This document shows positions 8,750 to 17,532 of a stretch of DNA of 52,266 nucleotides, piece after piece (the first letter of the stretch is position 1; each line of letters begins with the position of its first letter). The notes below the pieces were generated by a model that did not search any database, was not told the origin of the DNA, and saw only the letters and a list, made by a program, of their open reading frames with translations. The translations under genes were made by a program, and so were the position numbers. Origin of the DNA: Gammaproteobacteria bacterium (GTDB lineage: Bacteria > Pseudomonadota > Gammaproteobacteria > Steroidobacterales > GCA-2729495); NCBI GenBank assembly GCA_021773815.1, contig JAJFJS010000056.1, positions 1-52,266 of the forward strand, read 5' to 3'.

Positions 8750-9994
8750 ATGAAGATTTGGCTGATTCAAACCGGAGAAGATATTCCTTTCAGTCGTAAC
8801 CTGCGAAAATTGCGCACCGCGGTGTTGGCGGAAGAGTTAGTGTCTCGCGGTCATGAGGTAATTTGGTGGGCCGCTGCATTTTCCCATTTGCGCAAGGAAT
8901 GGGCCACGCGTGAGCGAAGCGGAACGCTTGAAAGTGGAGTGCGCCTCGAGCTGTTGCATGGAAGCGGTTACCGGTCGAATCTTTCAATTGCCAGAATCAT
9001 CGATCACAGAATTGTCGCGCGAGAATTCAAAAAGCGCAGCAGGAATCTTCCCGCACCGGATATCATCGTTTGTTCACTGCCGCCATATGATTTGGCGTAT
9101 CAGGCGTCGAAGTATGCGAAGCAGCGGGATATTCCCCTGATCATCGATGCCAGGGATTACTGGCCGGATATATTTTTAACGGCTATTCCGCGTTTGTTGC
9201 GGCCTTTGGCAAGAGTATTGCTGATGAACGAGTTTCGCATGACGCGTTTTTCCTTCCGGTCGGCCGACAGGATTACGGCAATGTCGGAGGACGTTCTGGA
9301 ATGGGCAATGAGTTACTGCACACGGAAGCGAAATGACGGCGATCGGGTTTTTCATCTTGGGTTCCGGCCCGCACCGGTTTCGGAAATCGAATCGCCGGAC
9401 TGGCTGCGTCGGCTGGACGGTCGGTTTATCGTGGTATTCGTGGGGACGTTTTCACCGTTTCACAGCCCGGCAATTCTTATCAAGCTCGCCGAGAGGCTGA
9501 TTTCGGAAGGGCGTGAGGATATCGCCATTGTTATCGGGGGGGCAGGCGGCGATCTATACGACGAAATCGTCGCAGGTGCCCGCAATCTGCCGAATATCAC
9601 ATTGACCGGTTGGCTGGAGCAGGATGCTATCAGCGCGTTGCTTGAAAAGGCCGCCGTGGGAATTTGTCCAACGAGCATGAAAGCGCTTTTTTTCCCCAAC
9701 AAGGCTTTTCTGTATTTTTCCAGGGGCCTGCCGGTTCTTTCGGCGTTCGAGGGAGAAATGCGCAGGGTGCTGGATGAACAGGGCTTGGGGGGGTACTTTC
9801 CGTATGATGACGACGAGGCTCTGGCGAGGCAGGTAATCAGGCTGTGCGATGACGAGCGTCAGTATAGAGAAACCCGTGAGCGGGTCCGGAAGATTTTTGA
9901 TGAGCGATATGACGAGCGTATTATCTATTCGGATTTTGCCGACTATATCGAGCAGCAAATGGGTCGGGAGCCTGCCGATAAGTTGGTAGCCTGA
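8750..9994 (+). CDS. GT4-family glycosyltransferase, WbuB-like
   Basis: A 414-residue cytoplasmic, probably membrane-associated, GT-B glycosyltransferase. The ATG at 8750 gives MKIWLIQTGEDIPF, followed by the first Rossmann region with LAEELVSRGHEVIWW. The donor-binding half shows FIVVFVGTFSPFHS (about 226-239), IVIGGAGG and TLTGWLEQDAISALLEKA, then CPTSMKALFFPNKAFLYFSRGLPVL, where the acidic family residue would sit. This fits WbuB-like transferases of O-antigen clusters. It would add one residue of the lipid-linked repeat unit. Donor and acceptor are unknown. It follows the second amino-sugar trio by 25 bases. Confidence 0.85.
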   Translation: MKIWLIQTGEDIPFSRNLRKLRTAVLAEELVSRGHEVIWWAAAFSHLRKEWATRERSGTLESGVRLELLHGSGYRSNLSIARIIDHRIVAREFKKRSRNLPAPDIIVCSLPPYDLAYQASKYAKQRDIPLIIDARDYWPDIFLTAIPRLLRPLARVLLMNEFRMTRFSFRSADRITAMSEDVLEWAMSYCTRKRNDGDRVFHLGFRPAPVSEIESPDWLRRLDGRFIVVFVGTFSPFHSPAILIKLAERLISEGREDIAIVIGGAGGDLYDEIVAGARNLPNITLTGWLEQDAISALLEKAAVGICPTSMKALFFPNKAFLYFSRGLPVLSAFEGEMRRVLDEQGLGGYFPYDDDEALARQVIRLCDDERQYRETRERVRKIFDERYDERIIYSDFADYIEQQMGREPADKLVA

Positions 9995-10096
9995 GCGGTT
10001 TATCCATCCCTTTCGGGGATTCATTTTTTTCGGTGTTAGTGCGATATTCTCCCCCTCCGAAATAAGCAGTACATTTGGTCGATAAGGAAGGCACCT

Positions 10097-10894
10097 TTGA
10101 GCGCGGTCGCACAGGATTTTCTTGATGTTACGGAGTTGGCTGGTGAGCCGATTTCAGCGGAACAGTTGGAACGGCTTGCCAACCGGTATGTCTGGGCCGG
10201 CGAATACTGCCGGGACAAGGACGTGGCTGAAATTGCCTGCGGTACCGGCCCGGGACTCGGGTTGCTGGACAGGGTTTCCCATACATTTGATGCGGGCGAT
10301 TTCAGTGCTGCGATGCTGGAGATCGTTCGAGCGCATTACGGTGCCAGGATCTCGACGAAACAATTCGATGCGCAGAAAATGCCCTATCCGGACGCGTCGA
10401 AAGATGTATTGATCCTGTTCGAGGCGATCTACTATATCGAGAGAATTGACAGACTGGCTGACGAATGCCGACGGGTTCTTCGACCCGGTGGCAAGCTTCT
10501 GATTGCAACCGCGAACAAGGATTTGGCAGATTTCAATCCCAGCCCGCACAGTCACCGATATCTTGGTGGCGCCGAATTGCAACGCGAGTTTTCGGGTTTG
10601 GGTTCTGTCGAGTTGTTCGGATACTTGGATATCGGTCAGGTATCGTGGCGCCAGCAAATACTTCGGCCTATCAAGATGATGGTGGTAGGGTTGGGGCTGA
10701 TGCCAAAGTCCATGCTGGGGAAGAGGCTGCTCAAGCGACTGGTTTTCGGTCAGCCCGTAATAATGCCTGCGGAAATATCCGGCACTGAGGTTCAATATCA
10801 GCCGCCGGATGTTTTGACGCCGGGGATGCCGGATCGTCGCCACAAGGTTCTGTATTGCGTGGTGACGAAAAACGGACCTGCAGTCGATAAATGA
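10097..10894 (+). CDS. Class I SAM-dependent methyltransferase
   Basis: A 265-residue methyltransferase. The TTG at 10097 is preferred because AAGGAAGG stands 5 bases upstream and no ATG in this frame is well placed. Motif I is VAEIACGTGPGLGLL (about 44-58), with DAGDFS as the acidic strand, MPYPDASKDVLILFEAIYY as motif II and ECRRVLRPGGKLLIATANK as motif III. The C-terminal part has a hydrophobic stretch near MMVVGLGLMPKSMLG. It is likely a sugar or chain methyltransferase of the glycan module, unrelated in detail to the reverse-strand one at 4973. The substrate is unknown. Confidence 0.8.
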   Translation: MSAVAQDFLDVTELAGEPISAEQLERLANRYVWAGEYCRDKDVAEIACGTGPGLGLLDRVSHTFDAGDFSAAMLEIVRAHYGARISTKQFDAQKMPYPDASKDVLILFEAIYYIERIDRLADECRRVLRPGGKLLIATANKDLADFNPSPHSHRYLGGAELQREFSGLGSVELFGYLDIGQVSWRQQILRPIKMMVVGLGLMPKSMLGKRLLKRLVFGQPVIMPAEISGTEVQYQPPDVLTPGMPDRRHKVLYCVVTKNGPAVDK

Positions 10895-10915
10895 ATTCAG
10901 AATAATCGAGAGTCC

Positions 10916-12043
10916 ATGATGACGTCATATAGAGATATCCCATTCTTCAACTACGCAGATCATTTCTTGCGACAGGAAGAAGAGTTAACCGCGGTTATGC
11001 GCGATGTGCTGAGCCGTGGAGCATATATCCTGCAAAGTGATTTGGTAAATTTCGAAAAATCGTTGCAGGAATTTCTGAACGTAAAACACGTGCTTGGGGT
11101 TGCCGACGGCACCAACGCACTAATGTTGGTTCTACGTGCGGCCGGGATCGGTCCGGGTGACGAGGTAATCGTTCCTTCACATACCTATGTTGCAAGCGTG
11201 GCATCGATTCATTTCTTGGGCGCCACGCCAGTGCTTGTCGAATGCGGCTCGGATCATATGATGGATCCCGAATTCGCTCGTCAGGCAGTGACTTCAAAGA
11301 CGAAGGCGATAATGCCGGTCCAGCTGAATGGCAGGACCTGCGATATGGCCGCGATAAAGGCCATTGCCGATGATTTCGGTCTCGGTATCGTAGAGGATGC
11401 GGCGCAGGCACTGGGTTCCCGGTATGACGGCCAATTCGCGGGGACTTTTGGCCTGGGTGGGACTTTTTCCTTCTATCCGGCGAAGTTGCTCGGCTGTTTC
11501 GGTGACGGCGGCGCGGTGGTAACCAATGACGATGAAATTGCGCGGCAGGTATATTTGTTGCGCGACCATGGGCGCGATGCCAGTGGGGAGGTGGTCTCCT
11601 GGGGTACGAATTGTCGGTTAGACAATCTTCAGGCAGCCGTTTTGGACTTCAAATTGAAGTCATTTGATCAGGACATTGTCCGCCGGCGTCGGATTGCGAT
11701 GATGTACCAGGAGGGATTGGGGGGCATTGAGCAGCTGCATCTGCCACCGTCTCCGGATTCGGAGTCGAAAAATTTTGATGTCTTTCAGAATTATGAAATG
11801 GAAGCCGTTCGGCGAGATGAATACGCGCAGTACCTGAAGGATCGTGGTATTCGAACCATCGTTCAGTTTGGCGGGAAGGCCGTTCATCAGATGCCCGGCC
11901 TGGGGCTGACAAATTATTCGCTGCCAAAAACCGAAGATATCTACCGGAAGGCGATTCTGCTGCCGATGAACACGTCTTTATCTGACGATGGCGTCGAATA
12001 TATTATTGAGACGACAAAACTGTTTTACGGAGTTGGGCATTGA
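10916..12043 (+). CDS. DegT/DnrJ/EryC1 aminotransferase (third copy)
   Basis: A 375-residue PLP-dependent sugar aminotransferase. Tandem ATGs at 10916 and 10919 follow a CGAGAG. It has GVADGTNALMLVL (61-73), IVEDAAQALGSRYDG, and FSFYPAKLLGCFGDGGA with the PLP lysine at 190. It overlaps the next gene (TTGA), so it is translationally coupled to an E1 alpha/beta pair. No dedicated dehydrogenase lies next to it, so its keto-sugar substrate may come from the WbpM-like 4,6-dehydratase at 15354 or from the E1 pair. Amino acid divergence from the other two copies suggests a different substrate. Confidence 0.87.
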   Translation: MMTSYRDIPFFNYADHFLRQEEELTAVMRDVLSRGAYILQSDLVNFEKSLQEFLNVKHVLGVADGTNALMLVLRAAGIGPGDEVIVPSHTYVASVASIHFLGATPVLVECGSDHMMDPEFARQAVTSKTKAIMPVQLNGRTCDMAAIKAIADDFGLGIVEDAAQALGSRYDGQFAGTFGLGGTFSFYPAKLLGCFGDGGAVVTNDDEIARQVYLLRDHGRDASGEVVSWGTNCRLDNLQAAVLDFKLKSFDQDIVRRRRIAMMYQEGLGGIEQLHLPPSPDSESKNFDVFQNYEMEAVRRDEYAQYLKDRGIRTIVQFGGKAVHQMPGLGLTNYSLPKTEDIYRKAILLPMNTSLSDDGVEYIIETTKLFYGVGH

Positions 12044-13104
12044 GTGATCGGATGAGGCGTGATTCGGACCTTGGTGGGCTGGCCGATCCGGGTCGGTTTT
12101 CCGAGCCTCTCGAAATAGCGGGAAACGACGCCGGAACACTGTTGGAATACCTCCGTTCCATGCAGTTGATCAGATGTGCGGAGGAGCTGATCGGTGAGAT
12201 GGTAACGGAAGGCGTCGCGAAGACGCCGTGTCATCTGGGCATTGGCCAGGAGGCAGTCGCCGTTGGGGTGGCGTCCGGTTTGAATGCCACGGACAGGGTA
12301 TTTGGCAACCATCGATCTCATTCTCAGTTCCTTGCCCTGGGCGGAGACGTCTACTCGTTGATTGCCGAGGTTCTGGGGAAAGCGGATGGCGCATCAAATG
12401 GCATGGGTGGGTCGATGCATTTATACGGTGCCTCGGTGGGATTCCAGGGTTCGGTCCCATTGGTTGGGGCTACGATTCCCATAGCGGTCGGCGCTGCGCT
12501 CGCGGCCAAGATGGGCGGCGGACAGGAAGTCGCGGTGGCTTTTTTCGGCGACGGGGCTTGCGAGGAGGGCGTTTTTCATGAATCGCTCAATCTCGCCTCT
12601 GTTTACGAGTTACCGATTCTGTTTGTCGTCGAGAATAATCTGTTTTCGAGTCATCTCGATATTCAATTGCGCCAGCCCAGCGACTCGGTTGCCCGGTTCG
12701 CAGAGGCGCATCGTATTCAAAGCAGGATTGTCGACGGCAACGATGTGGTCAGGGTTTCGGCAGCCGCGGGTGAGCTTATTTCCAGGGCCCGGGCAGGCGG
12801 CGGTCCCGGATTTCTCGAGGCGGTTACGTATCGGTTGCGGGGACATGTCGGGCCGAATGAGGATATTGACGTCGGGGTGCATCGGAAGATGCAGGACGTC
12901 AACGCATGGAAGCAGCGCTGTCCGATAAAGCGGCTGCATGCGGCGATGGCGGGCGCAGGTCTTATCACTCCGGATGAGTTTGACGAGCAATCCAGAGGTG
13001 TGATGAGTGAGGTGCGCAGTGCGGTCGACCGGGCGCGGGCAGCGCCTTATCCGGACAAGAGTACTTTGTTGGATCTTGTTTACTCGACGAGGGCCCGGGC
13101 ATGA
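12040..13104 (+). CDS. ThDP-dependent dehydrogenase E1 alpha subunit-like protein
   Basis: A 354-residue homologue of the alpha subunit of 2-oxoacid or acetoin dehydrogenase E1. The thiamine-diphosphate and Mg motif is intact: GDGACEEG (170-177) ending in ENN (198-200), and the active-site loop region reads GNHRSHSQFLALGGD. The TTG at 12040 overlaps the upstream stop as TTGA; the ATG at 12052 is an alternative. It overlaps the beta subunit by ATGA. No E2 lipoyl acyltransferase or E3 gene is nearby, so a complete oxidative dehydrogenase is unlikely. A non-oxidative two-carbon transfer to a sugar, as proposed for E1-like pairs in branched-sugar pathways, is the inference. Confidence 0.85.
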   Translation: MSDRMRRDSDLGGLADPGRFSEPLEIAGNDAGTLLEYLRSMQLIRCAEELIGEMVTEGVAKTPCHLGIGQEAVAVGVASGLNATDRVFGNHRSHSQFLALGGDVYSLIAEVLGKADGASNGMGGSMHLYGASVGFQGSVPLVGATIPIAVGAALAAKMGGGQEVAVAFFGDGACEEGVFHESLNLASVYELPILFVVENNLFSSHLDIQLRQPSDSVARFAEAHRIQSRIVDGNDVVRVSAAAGELISRARAGGGPGFLEAVTYRLRGHVGPNEDIDVGVHRKMQDVNAWKQRCPIKRLHAAMAGAGLITPDEFDEQSRGVMSEVRSAVDRARAAPYPDKSTLLDLVYSTRARA

Positions 13105-14096
13105 GCGCGGGTGATCCGGTCAATTACGGTGAGGCCATCCGGGAGGGATTCGTCTACCTGCTTGAGACGTATCCGGAGGTATTCTGTATCGGTCAGGGAC
13201 TTTGGAGTCCATGGTACGTCGGTAATACGATGACGGATCTGGACCAGTTGTTTGGTCGCGACAGGATTATCGATACACCGGTTTCGGAGCTTGCCTGTAC
13301 GGGAGCGGCCATAGGCGCTTCCTTATTCGGTTATCGGCCCATCGTTGTGCATCCGCGCATGGATTTCATGGTGTTGGCCGCGGATCAGATTATCAACCAG
13401 GCGGCGAAGTGGTCTCATATGCTCGGCGGTCAGGCATCTCCCGCCGTGACTATTCGATCCATCATTAACCGCGGTGGAGAGCAGGGTGCGCAGCATTCCC
13501 AGGCCTTGCATTCCTGGTTTGCGCATATCCCCGGTTTGCGGGTCGTTATGCCCACAACGGTGCAGGATGCGCGCGACTTATTGATTTCCAGCGTGCTTTG
13601 TGATGACCCGGTCATGTACATCGATGATCGTTGGCTGTACGAACGAACGGCGGTATTGCCGGCGGTGACTGAACGTCCCCTTGAAGACGAGGGGCCGAAG
13701 ATTCTCCGGCATGGTCAGGACATCACGGTCGTCGGGGTCGGGCATTCCACCTGGCTGTCTGAACAAGCTGCGCAACACTTGGAGGAAGAGCAGATATCCG
13801 TCGAAGTTATAGATGTCAGAGTCCTGAATCCTTTTCGCTCCGATATTATCTGCGAATCCGTCAAACGAACCGGGAAGCTGTGTGTTATCGACGGTGGTTG
13901 GCGAACCGCGGGGATGGGCGGGGAGATCATTGCTGCGGTCGTGGAAAATATCGAATCGGGCGTGCTGAAGGCTTCGCCCGTGCGCGTGACTTTGCCCGAT
14001 GCGCCGGTGCCAACGAGCAAGGCGCTTGAGGATGGTTACTATCCCAGTGTCAACGATGTTATTGACGCGGCGAAAAAATTGGTTCGACACGGATAA
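13101..14096 (+). CDS. ThDP-dependent dehydrogenase E1 beta subunit-like (transketolase-like) protein
   Basis: A 331-residue partner of the upstream alpha subunit, joined by an ATGA overlap. The pyrimidine-binding domain shows IIDTPVSELACTGAAIG, with the glutamate at 63 expected to activate ThDP, then DQIINQAAKWSHM and GAQHSQ with a conserved histidine at 132. The C-terminal transketolase domain is complete (GQDITVVGVGHSTWLSEQA, EVIDVRVLNPF, VIDGGWRTAGMGGEI). Length matches E1 beta. It probably forms an alpha2beta2 enzyme with the upstream protein. Its place between a sugar aminotransferase and a priming glycosyltransferase argues for a role in making an unusual sugar and not in central metabolism. 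Confidence 0.85.
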   Translation: MSAGDPVNYGEAIREGFVYLLETYPEVFCIGQGLWSPWYVGNTMTDLDQLFGRDRIIDTPVSELACTGAAIGASLFGYRPIVVHPRMDFMVLAADQIINQAAKWSHMLGGQASPAVTIRSIINRGGEQGAQHSQALHSWFAHIPGLRVVMPTTVQDARDLLISSVLCDDPVMYIDDRWLYERTAVLPAVTERPLEDEGPKILRHGQDITVVGVGHSTWLSEQAAQHLEEEQISVEVIDVRVLNPFRSDIICESVKRTGKLCVIDGGWRTAGMGGEIIAAVVENIESGVLKASPVRVTLPDAPVPTSKALEDGYYPSVNDVIDAAKKLVRHG

Positions 14097-14873
14097 TTGT
14101 TTCGCCGTATGTTTTATCGCCTGTTAGATTTTCTGGCCGCTTTCTTTGGTCTGGTTCTGTTGTCACCACTTCTCATCCCGGTTTGTCTGGCCGTATGGAT
14201 TCAGGACTGGCATTCGCCCTTTTACATCGCACCGAGAGTAGGGAAAGGCGGCAGAATTTTCCGTATGGTAAAGCTGCGTTCGATGCTGATTCATGCGGAC
14301 ACCACCGGAGTCGATTCCACGGCGCTCAATGATTCCCGCATCACGCCGGTCGGCCATTTCATTCGAAAATATAAGCTGGATGAAGTGACGCAATTATGGA
14401 ACGTCCTGATCGGCCAGATGAGTCTCGTCGGTCCACGGCCAAACGTCGAAGCGGAAACCCGGCTGTATACGAAGGAGGAGCGACGATTACTGTCGGTTCG
14501 GCCCGGAATTACGGATTTCTCATCGATCGTTTTCGCCGATGAGGGTGAAATCCTGGACGGTCGTGAGAATCCGGATCTTGCTTACAACCAGTTAATCAGG
14601 CCGTGGAAGAGCAGGCTGAGTCTGTTTTATATCGATCAACGAAGCCTGGCTCTGAACCTGAGGCTGATCTATCTGACTCTGGTCGGCATCATTTCGCGCG
14701 GGCGGGTTCTGGAGGAAGTCGCAAAGGAACTCCGTCACAGGGGCGCATCGGCTGAATTGGTTCAGATTGCGTTGCGCACGGCCCCCTTGGTGCCTCATCC
14801 GCCGCCCGGCGCCGACGAAGTGGTGACAACCCGTGGCACAGGCTCCGCTCCACATGGAGGGGTTATAGAGTAG
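14097..14873 (+). CDS. Bacterial sugar transferase (priming sugar-phosphate transferase)
   Basis: A 258-residue monotopic phosphosugar transferase of the PglC/WcaJ C-terminal type. An N-terminal hydrophobic segment (about 6-35, LLDFLAAFFGLVLLSPLL) precedes FRMVKLRSM, KLDEVTQLWNVLIGQMS and LVGPRPNVEAE, which contain the catalytic and substrate motifs. It transfers a sugar 1-phosphate to undecaprenyl phosphate, starting the repeat unit at the inner membrane. Starts are uncertain: TTG at 14097, directly after the upstream stop, or ATG at 14109. The C-terminal 60 residues after VLEEVAKEL are an unusual Pro-rich extension. It closes the low-GC module. Confidence 0.88.
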   Translation: MFRRMFYRLLDFLAAFFGLVLLSPLLIPVCLAVWIQDWHSPFYIAPRVGKGGRIFRMVKLRSMLIHADTTGVDSTALNDSRITPVGHFIRKYKLDEVTQLWNVLIGQMSLVGPRPNVEAETRLYTKEERRLLSVRPGITDFSSIVFADEGEILDGRENPDLAYNQLIRPWKSRLSLFYIDQRSLALNLRLIYLTLVGIISRGRVLEEVAKELRHRGASAELVQIALRTAPLVPHPPPGADEVVTTRGTGSAPHGGVIE

Positions 14874-15353
14874 ACTTGGCGCTCCCGGTTTGCGTGGGGC
14901 GAGTCTCAGGCGTATTGGCTCGTCACTCGCAAGGCGAAGAATTCCGCTGCGACAGATTGCTTTTTATCCCAATCTCCTTGTGGGGCCTGCAAGTGAAAGA
15001 CAACGCTGTTTTTTCTGCGCGTCAGCGGGTGGCGGAGCCATCACGCCAGATTTTCTCCTGTCGATTTCGTTGTGCCAGCTGTCCCGCAATCGGCACCGGC
15101 GCGATTGGTTTGTAAACGGCTTGATTCACATCGGATCCATTCCGGATGGATGCGTACCTCCAGATTGATCGAGTTGATATGAATCCATTGTCATCGCACA
15201 TTCAATCGATCATCGAATGACGACGTCGATGCTGCGGTGGACTGGAACAGATCCTGAGATTGGAAAAGATGCTTTACGGGTAACGCCACACGCGTATAAT
15301 CACGCTCTGGATTGGCGCATCAACTATCGAGTGAAATTTTTTGATGAGTTGTA
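14874..15353. other. 480-base intergenic region with downstream promoter
   Basis: No gene is supported here. Two short forward frames at 14876-15168 have no recognisable product. The far end holds the promoter at 15273-15300. The region marks the point where sequence composition changes from the lower-GC glycan module to the higher-GC precursor and export genes. Confidence 0.5.
15273..15300 (+). promoter_or_regulatory. Sigma-70-type promoter for the WbpM-like gene
   Basis: TTTACG at 15273-15278 and a perfect TATAAT at 15295-15300 are separated by 16 bases. Transcription would start near 15306, leaving a leader of about 48 bases before the ATG at 15354. The -35 box matches TTGACA at four of six positions. 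It would drive the dehydratase and possibly the precursor genes after it. Confidence 0.6.
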
Positions 15354-17360
15354 ATGTCTAGTTCCCCAGGCGAATTCCAGAGGATCGCGACGGCTCTGCA
15401 GCTTCATCTGGTTCAGTTCTCGCAACGCACCAAGCGCCTGATCGCAATCCTTTCCGATGTCACCGTCTTGATGACGGCGCTCGCGGTAACCATCTTTCTA
15501 ACCAATAATCAGTCGGTTAGCGCAATTACCGAGCGTGCACCCCTGTTTCTGGCAACGCTATTGATCGCGCTTCCCGTGTTCGTTCAGCAGGGGCTTTATC
15601 GAGCTATCATCCGTTTCGTCGGCGCCCAGATGGTGTTCGGCGTGCTTCGTGGCGTATCGCTCGTTGCGGTATTACTGGCGGGGATCAGCTACCTGATCCG
15701 CCAGGATCCGGCACCCGTCATATACACGACCGCGCTGATCTTCTGGGCTTTTGCGCTGCTCGGTATCGTCGGCAGCCGGTTCGCGATGCGGGCCTACCTG
15801 ATGCGCCAATATCTCGTCGGCGAGCGAGTTGCGATCTACGGGGCCGGTGAGGCGGGTGTCAGCCTTGTCGGCACCCTGGCCGGTGGTCAGGATTTTGTCC
15901 CGGTCGTTTATCTGGATGACAGCCCGGCCCTGCAGGGCCGCTCGATTAACGGGGTCCAGGTCTATAGCCCCGAGGAATTGCCGCGCCTCGTCGATGAACT
16001 GGTAATCAAGCGGGTACTCCTCGCGCTGCCGTCCGTGTCTCGCTGGAAGCGCCGGAAGATCATCGCCAGACTCGAAGCCCTTCCCGTCCACGTCCAGACG
16101 ATCCCCGACATCGCCGATATCGTGTCGGGCCACGCCCGGGTCGACGAGATTCGCGATGTGGATGTCGTGGATTTGCTGGGCCGGGACTCGATTCAACCCA
16201 CCGAGCACCTGCTCGATGCCTGCATCCGCGGCAAGTCCGTTGCGGTCACGGGCGCCGGCGGTTCGATCGGTTCGGAGCTGTGCCGGCAGATCCTCGTGCT
16301 GCGGCCCCGGCGCCTCGTGTTGCTGGAAGTGTCGGAGGTCGCGCTGTACCAGATCGACCGTGACCTGCGGCAGATCATCGGCCGCGACCGGCTGGACGTC
16401 GAACTCGTGGCGCTGCTGGGTTCGGTCAATCATCGTGAGCGAGTGCGGTCGATCTTCGCGACCTATGAGACGCAGACGGTATACCACGCTGCCGCCTATA
16501 AGCACGTGCCGATCGTCGAGCACAACATGATCGAGGGCATCTTTAACAACGTCTTCGGTACCTGGTACACGGCTCAGGCGGCCGAGGATGCCGGGGTCGA
16601 GACCTTCGTGCTCGTGTCGACGGACAAGGCCGTGTCGCCGGTCAACGTCATGGGCGCCACCAAGCGCATGGCCGAACTGGCGCTGCAGGGTCTGCATCAG
16701 CGCGGCGGCAAGACGCGCTTCTGCATGGTGCGGTTCGGTAACGTACTCGCGTCGTCGGGCTCGGTGGTGCCGTTGTTCCGGGATCAGATCCGCCGCGGCG
16801 GACCGGTCACGGTCACGCACCCGGAGATCATCCGCTATTTCATGACGATCCCCGAAGCGGCGCAGCTCGTGATTCAGGCCGGCTCGATGGCCAAGGGCGG
16901 CGATGTGTTCGTGCTCGATATGGGCCGCCCGGTGCGCATCGAGGACCTGGCGCGTCGCATGATTCACCTGATGGGCCTGACGGTGCGCGACGAGGACGAT
17001 CCCGACGGCGATGTCGCGATCGAGTACACGGGCCTGCGGCCCGCCGAAAAACTTTATGAGGAACTGCTGATCGGCAATAACGTTGCCGGTACCGAGCATC
17101 CTATGATCATGCGGGCCATGGAGGAGTCGCTGCCGTGGGATGAACTCCAGGTATTTCTCGACGAACTCGTCGAGGCCGCGCGAAGTTTCGACTGTGAGCG
17201 GGCCCGCGATATCCTGCTGGCCGGCGTCGCCGGCTATCAGCCGACGAACGGTATCGACGACCTGGTCTGGCAGGCCGGGCACGGCGCCGCGCATCCTGTG
17301 GAGGCCGCGAGCACCGTTGTCACACAACTGGAATCGAGACGCCCGAACCGCAGCGCCTGA
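15354..17360 (+). CDS. Membrane nucleotide-sugar 4,6-dehydratase, WbpM/CapD-like
   Basis: A 668-residue FlaA1/CapD/WbpM family protein. Four hydrophobic segments lie between about 28 and 145. A first nucleotide-binding fold with YGAGEAG at 162-168 follows, then the catalytic SDR domain with VTGAGGSIGSE at 298-308. STDKAV (422-427) and NVMGATKRM (431-439) carry the active-site Asp-Lys and Met-Lys that replace the usual Tyr in this family. These inner-membrane enzymes dehydrate UDP-GlcNAc to UDP-4-keto-6-deoxy sugars used for QuiNAc, FucNAc or bacillosamine-type residues. Length is typical. It may supply keto sugar to the third aminotransferase at 10916. Its own promoter lies upstream. Confidence 0.92.
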   Translation: MSSSPGEFQRIATALQLHLVQFSQRTKRLIAILSDVTVLMTALAVTIFLTNNQSVSAITERAPLFLATLLIALPVFVQQGLYRAIIRFVGAQMVFGVLRGVSLVAVLLAGISYLIRQDPAPVIYTTALIFWAFALLGIVGSRFAMRAYLMRQYLVGERVAIYGAGEAGVSLVGTLAGGQDFVPVVYLDDSPALQGRSINGVQVYSPEELPRLVDELVIKRVLLALPSVSRWKRRKIIARLEALPVHVQTIPDIADIVSGHARVDEIRDVDVVDLLGRDSIQPTEHLLDACIRGKSVAVTGAGGSIGSELCRQILVLRPRRLVLLEVSEVALYQIDRDLRQIIGRDRLDVELVALLGSVNHRERVRSIFATYETQTVYHAAAYKHVPIVEHNMIEGIFNNVFGTWYTAQAAEDAGVETFVLVSTDKAVSPVNVMGATKRMAELALQGLHQRGGKTRFCMVRFGNVLASSGSVVPLFRDQIRRGGPVTVTHPEIIRYFMTIPEAAQLVIQAGSMAKGGDVFVLDMGRPVRIEDLARRMIHLMGLTVRDEDDPDGDVAIEYTGLRPAEKLYEELLIGNNVAGTEHPMIMRAMEESLPWDELQVFLDELVEAARSFDCERARDILLAGVAGYQPTNGIDDLVWQAGHGAAHPVEAASTVVTQLESRRPNRSA

Positions 17361-17532
17361 TGCCGCGATCGACGGCGGAAATCGTCATCTTGGCCCGTTT
17401 CCGGGCTGTTTTCCGACCAAAAACCCGCCACCGGACCGGTCACGGGCCGATTGCGTGACGGCTCCCGTTTCAATCCGTCGCCGGACCCATTAATCTTGCG
17501 TTGGTTTTTTCCTCAGACCTGTTGCATATACG

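Noticed and set aside
12040-14096. Housekeeping pyruvate dehydrogenase operon
   Set aside because: Only E1 alpha and beta are present, overlapping a sugar aminotransferase and followed by a priming glycosyltransferase; no E2 or E3 gene accompanies them.
15672-17327. 551-codon open frame antisense to the WbpM-like gene
   Set aside because: It is the reverse shadow of a high-GC, strongly conserved gene; the conceptual product is rich in His, Arg and Asp and matches no family.
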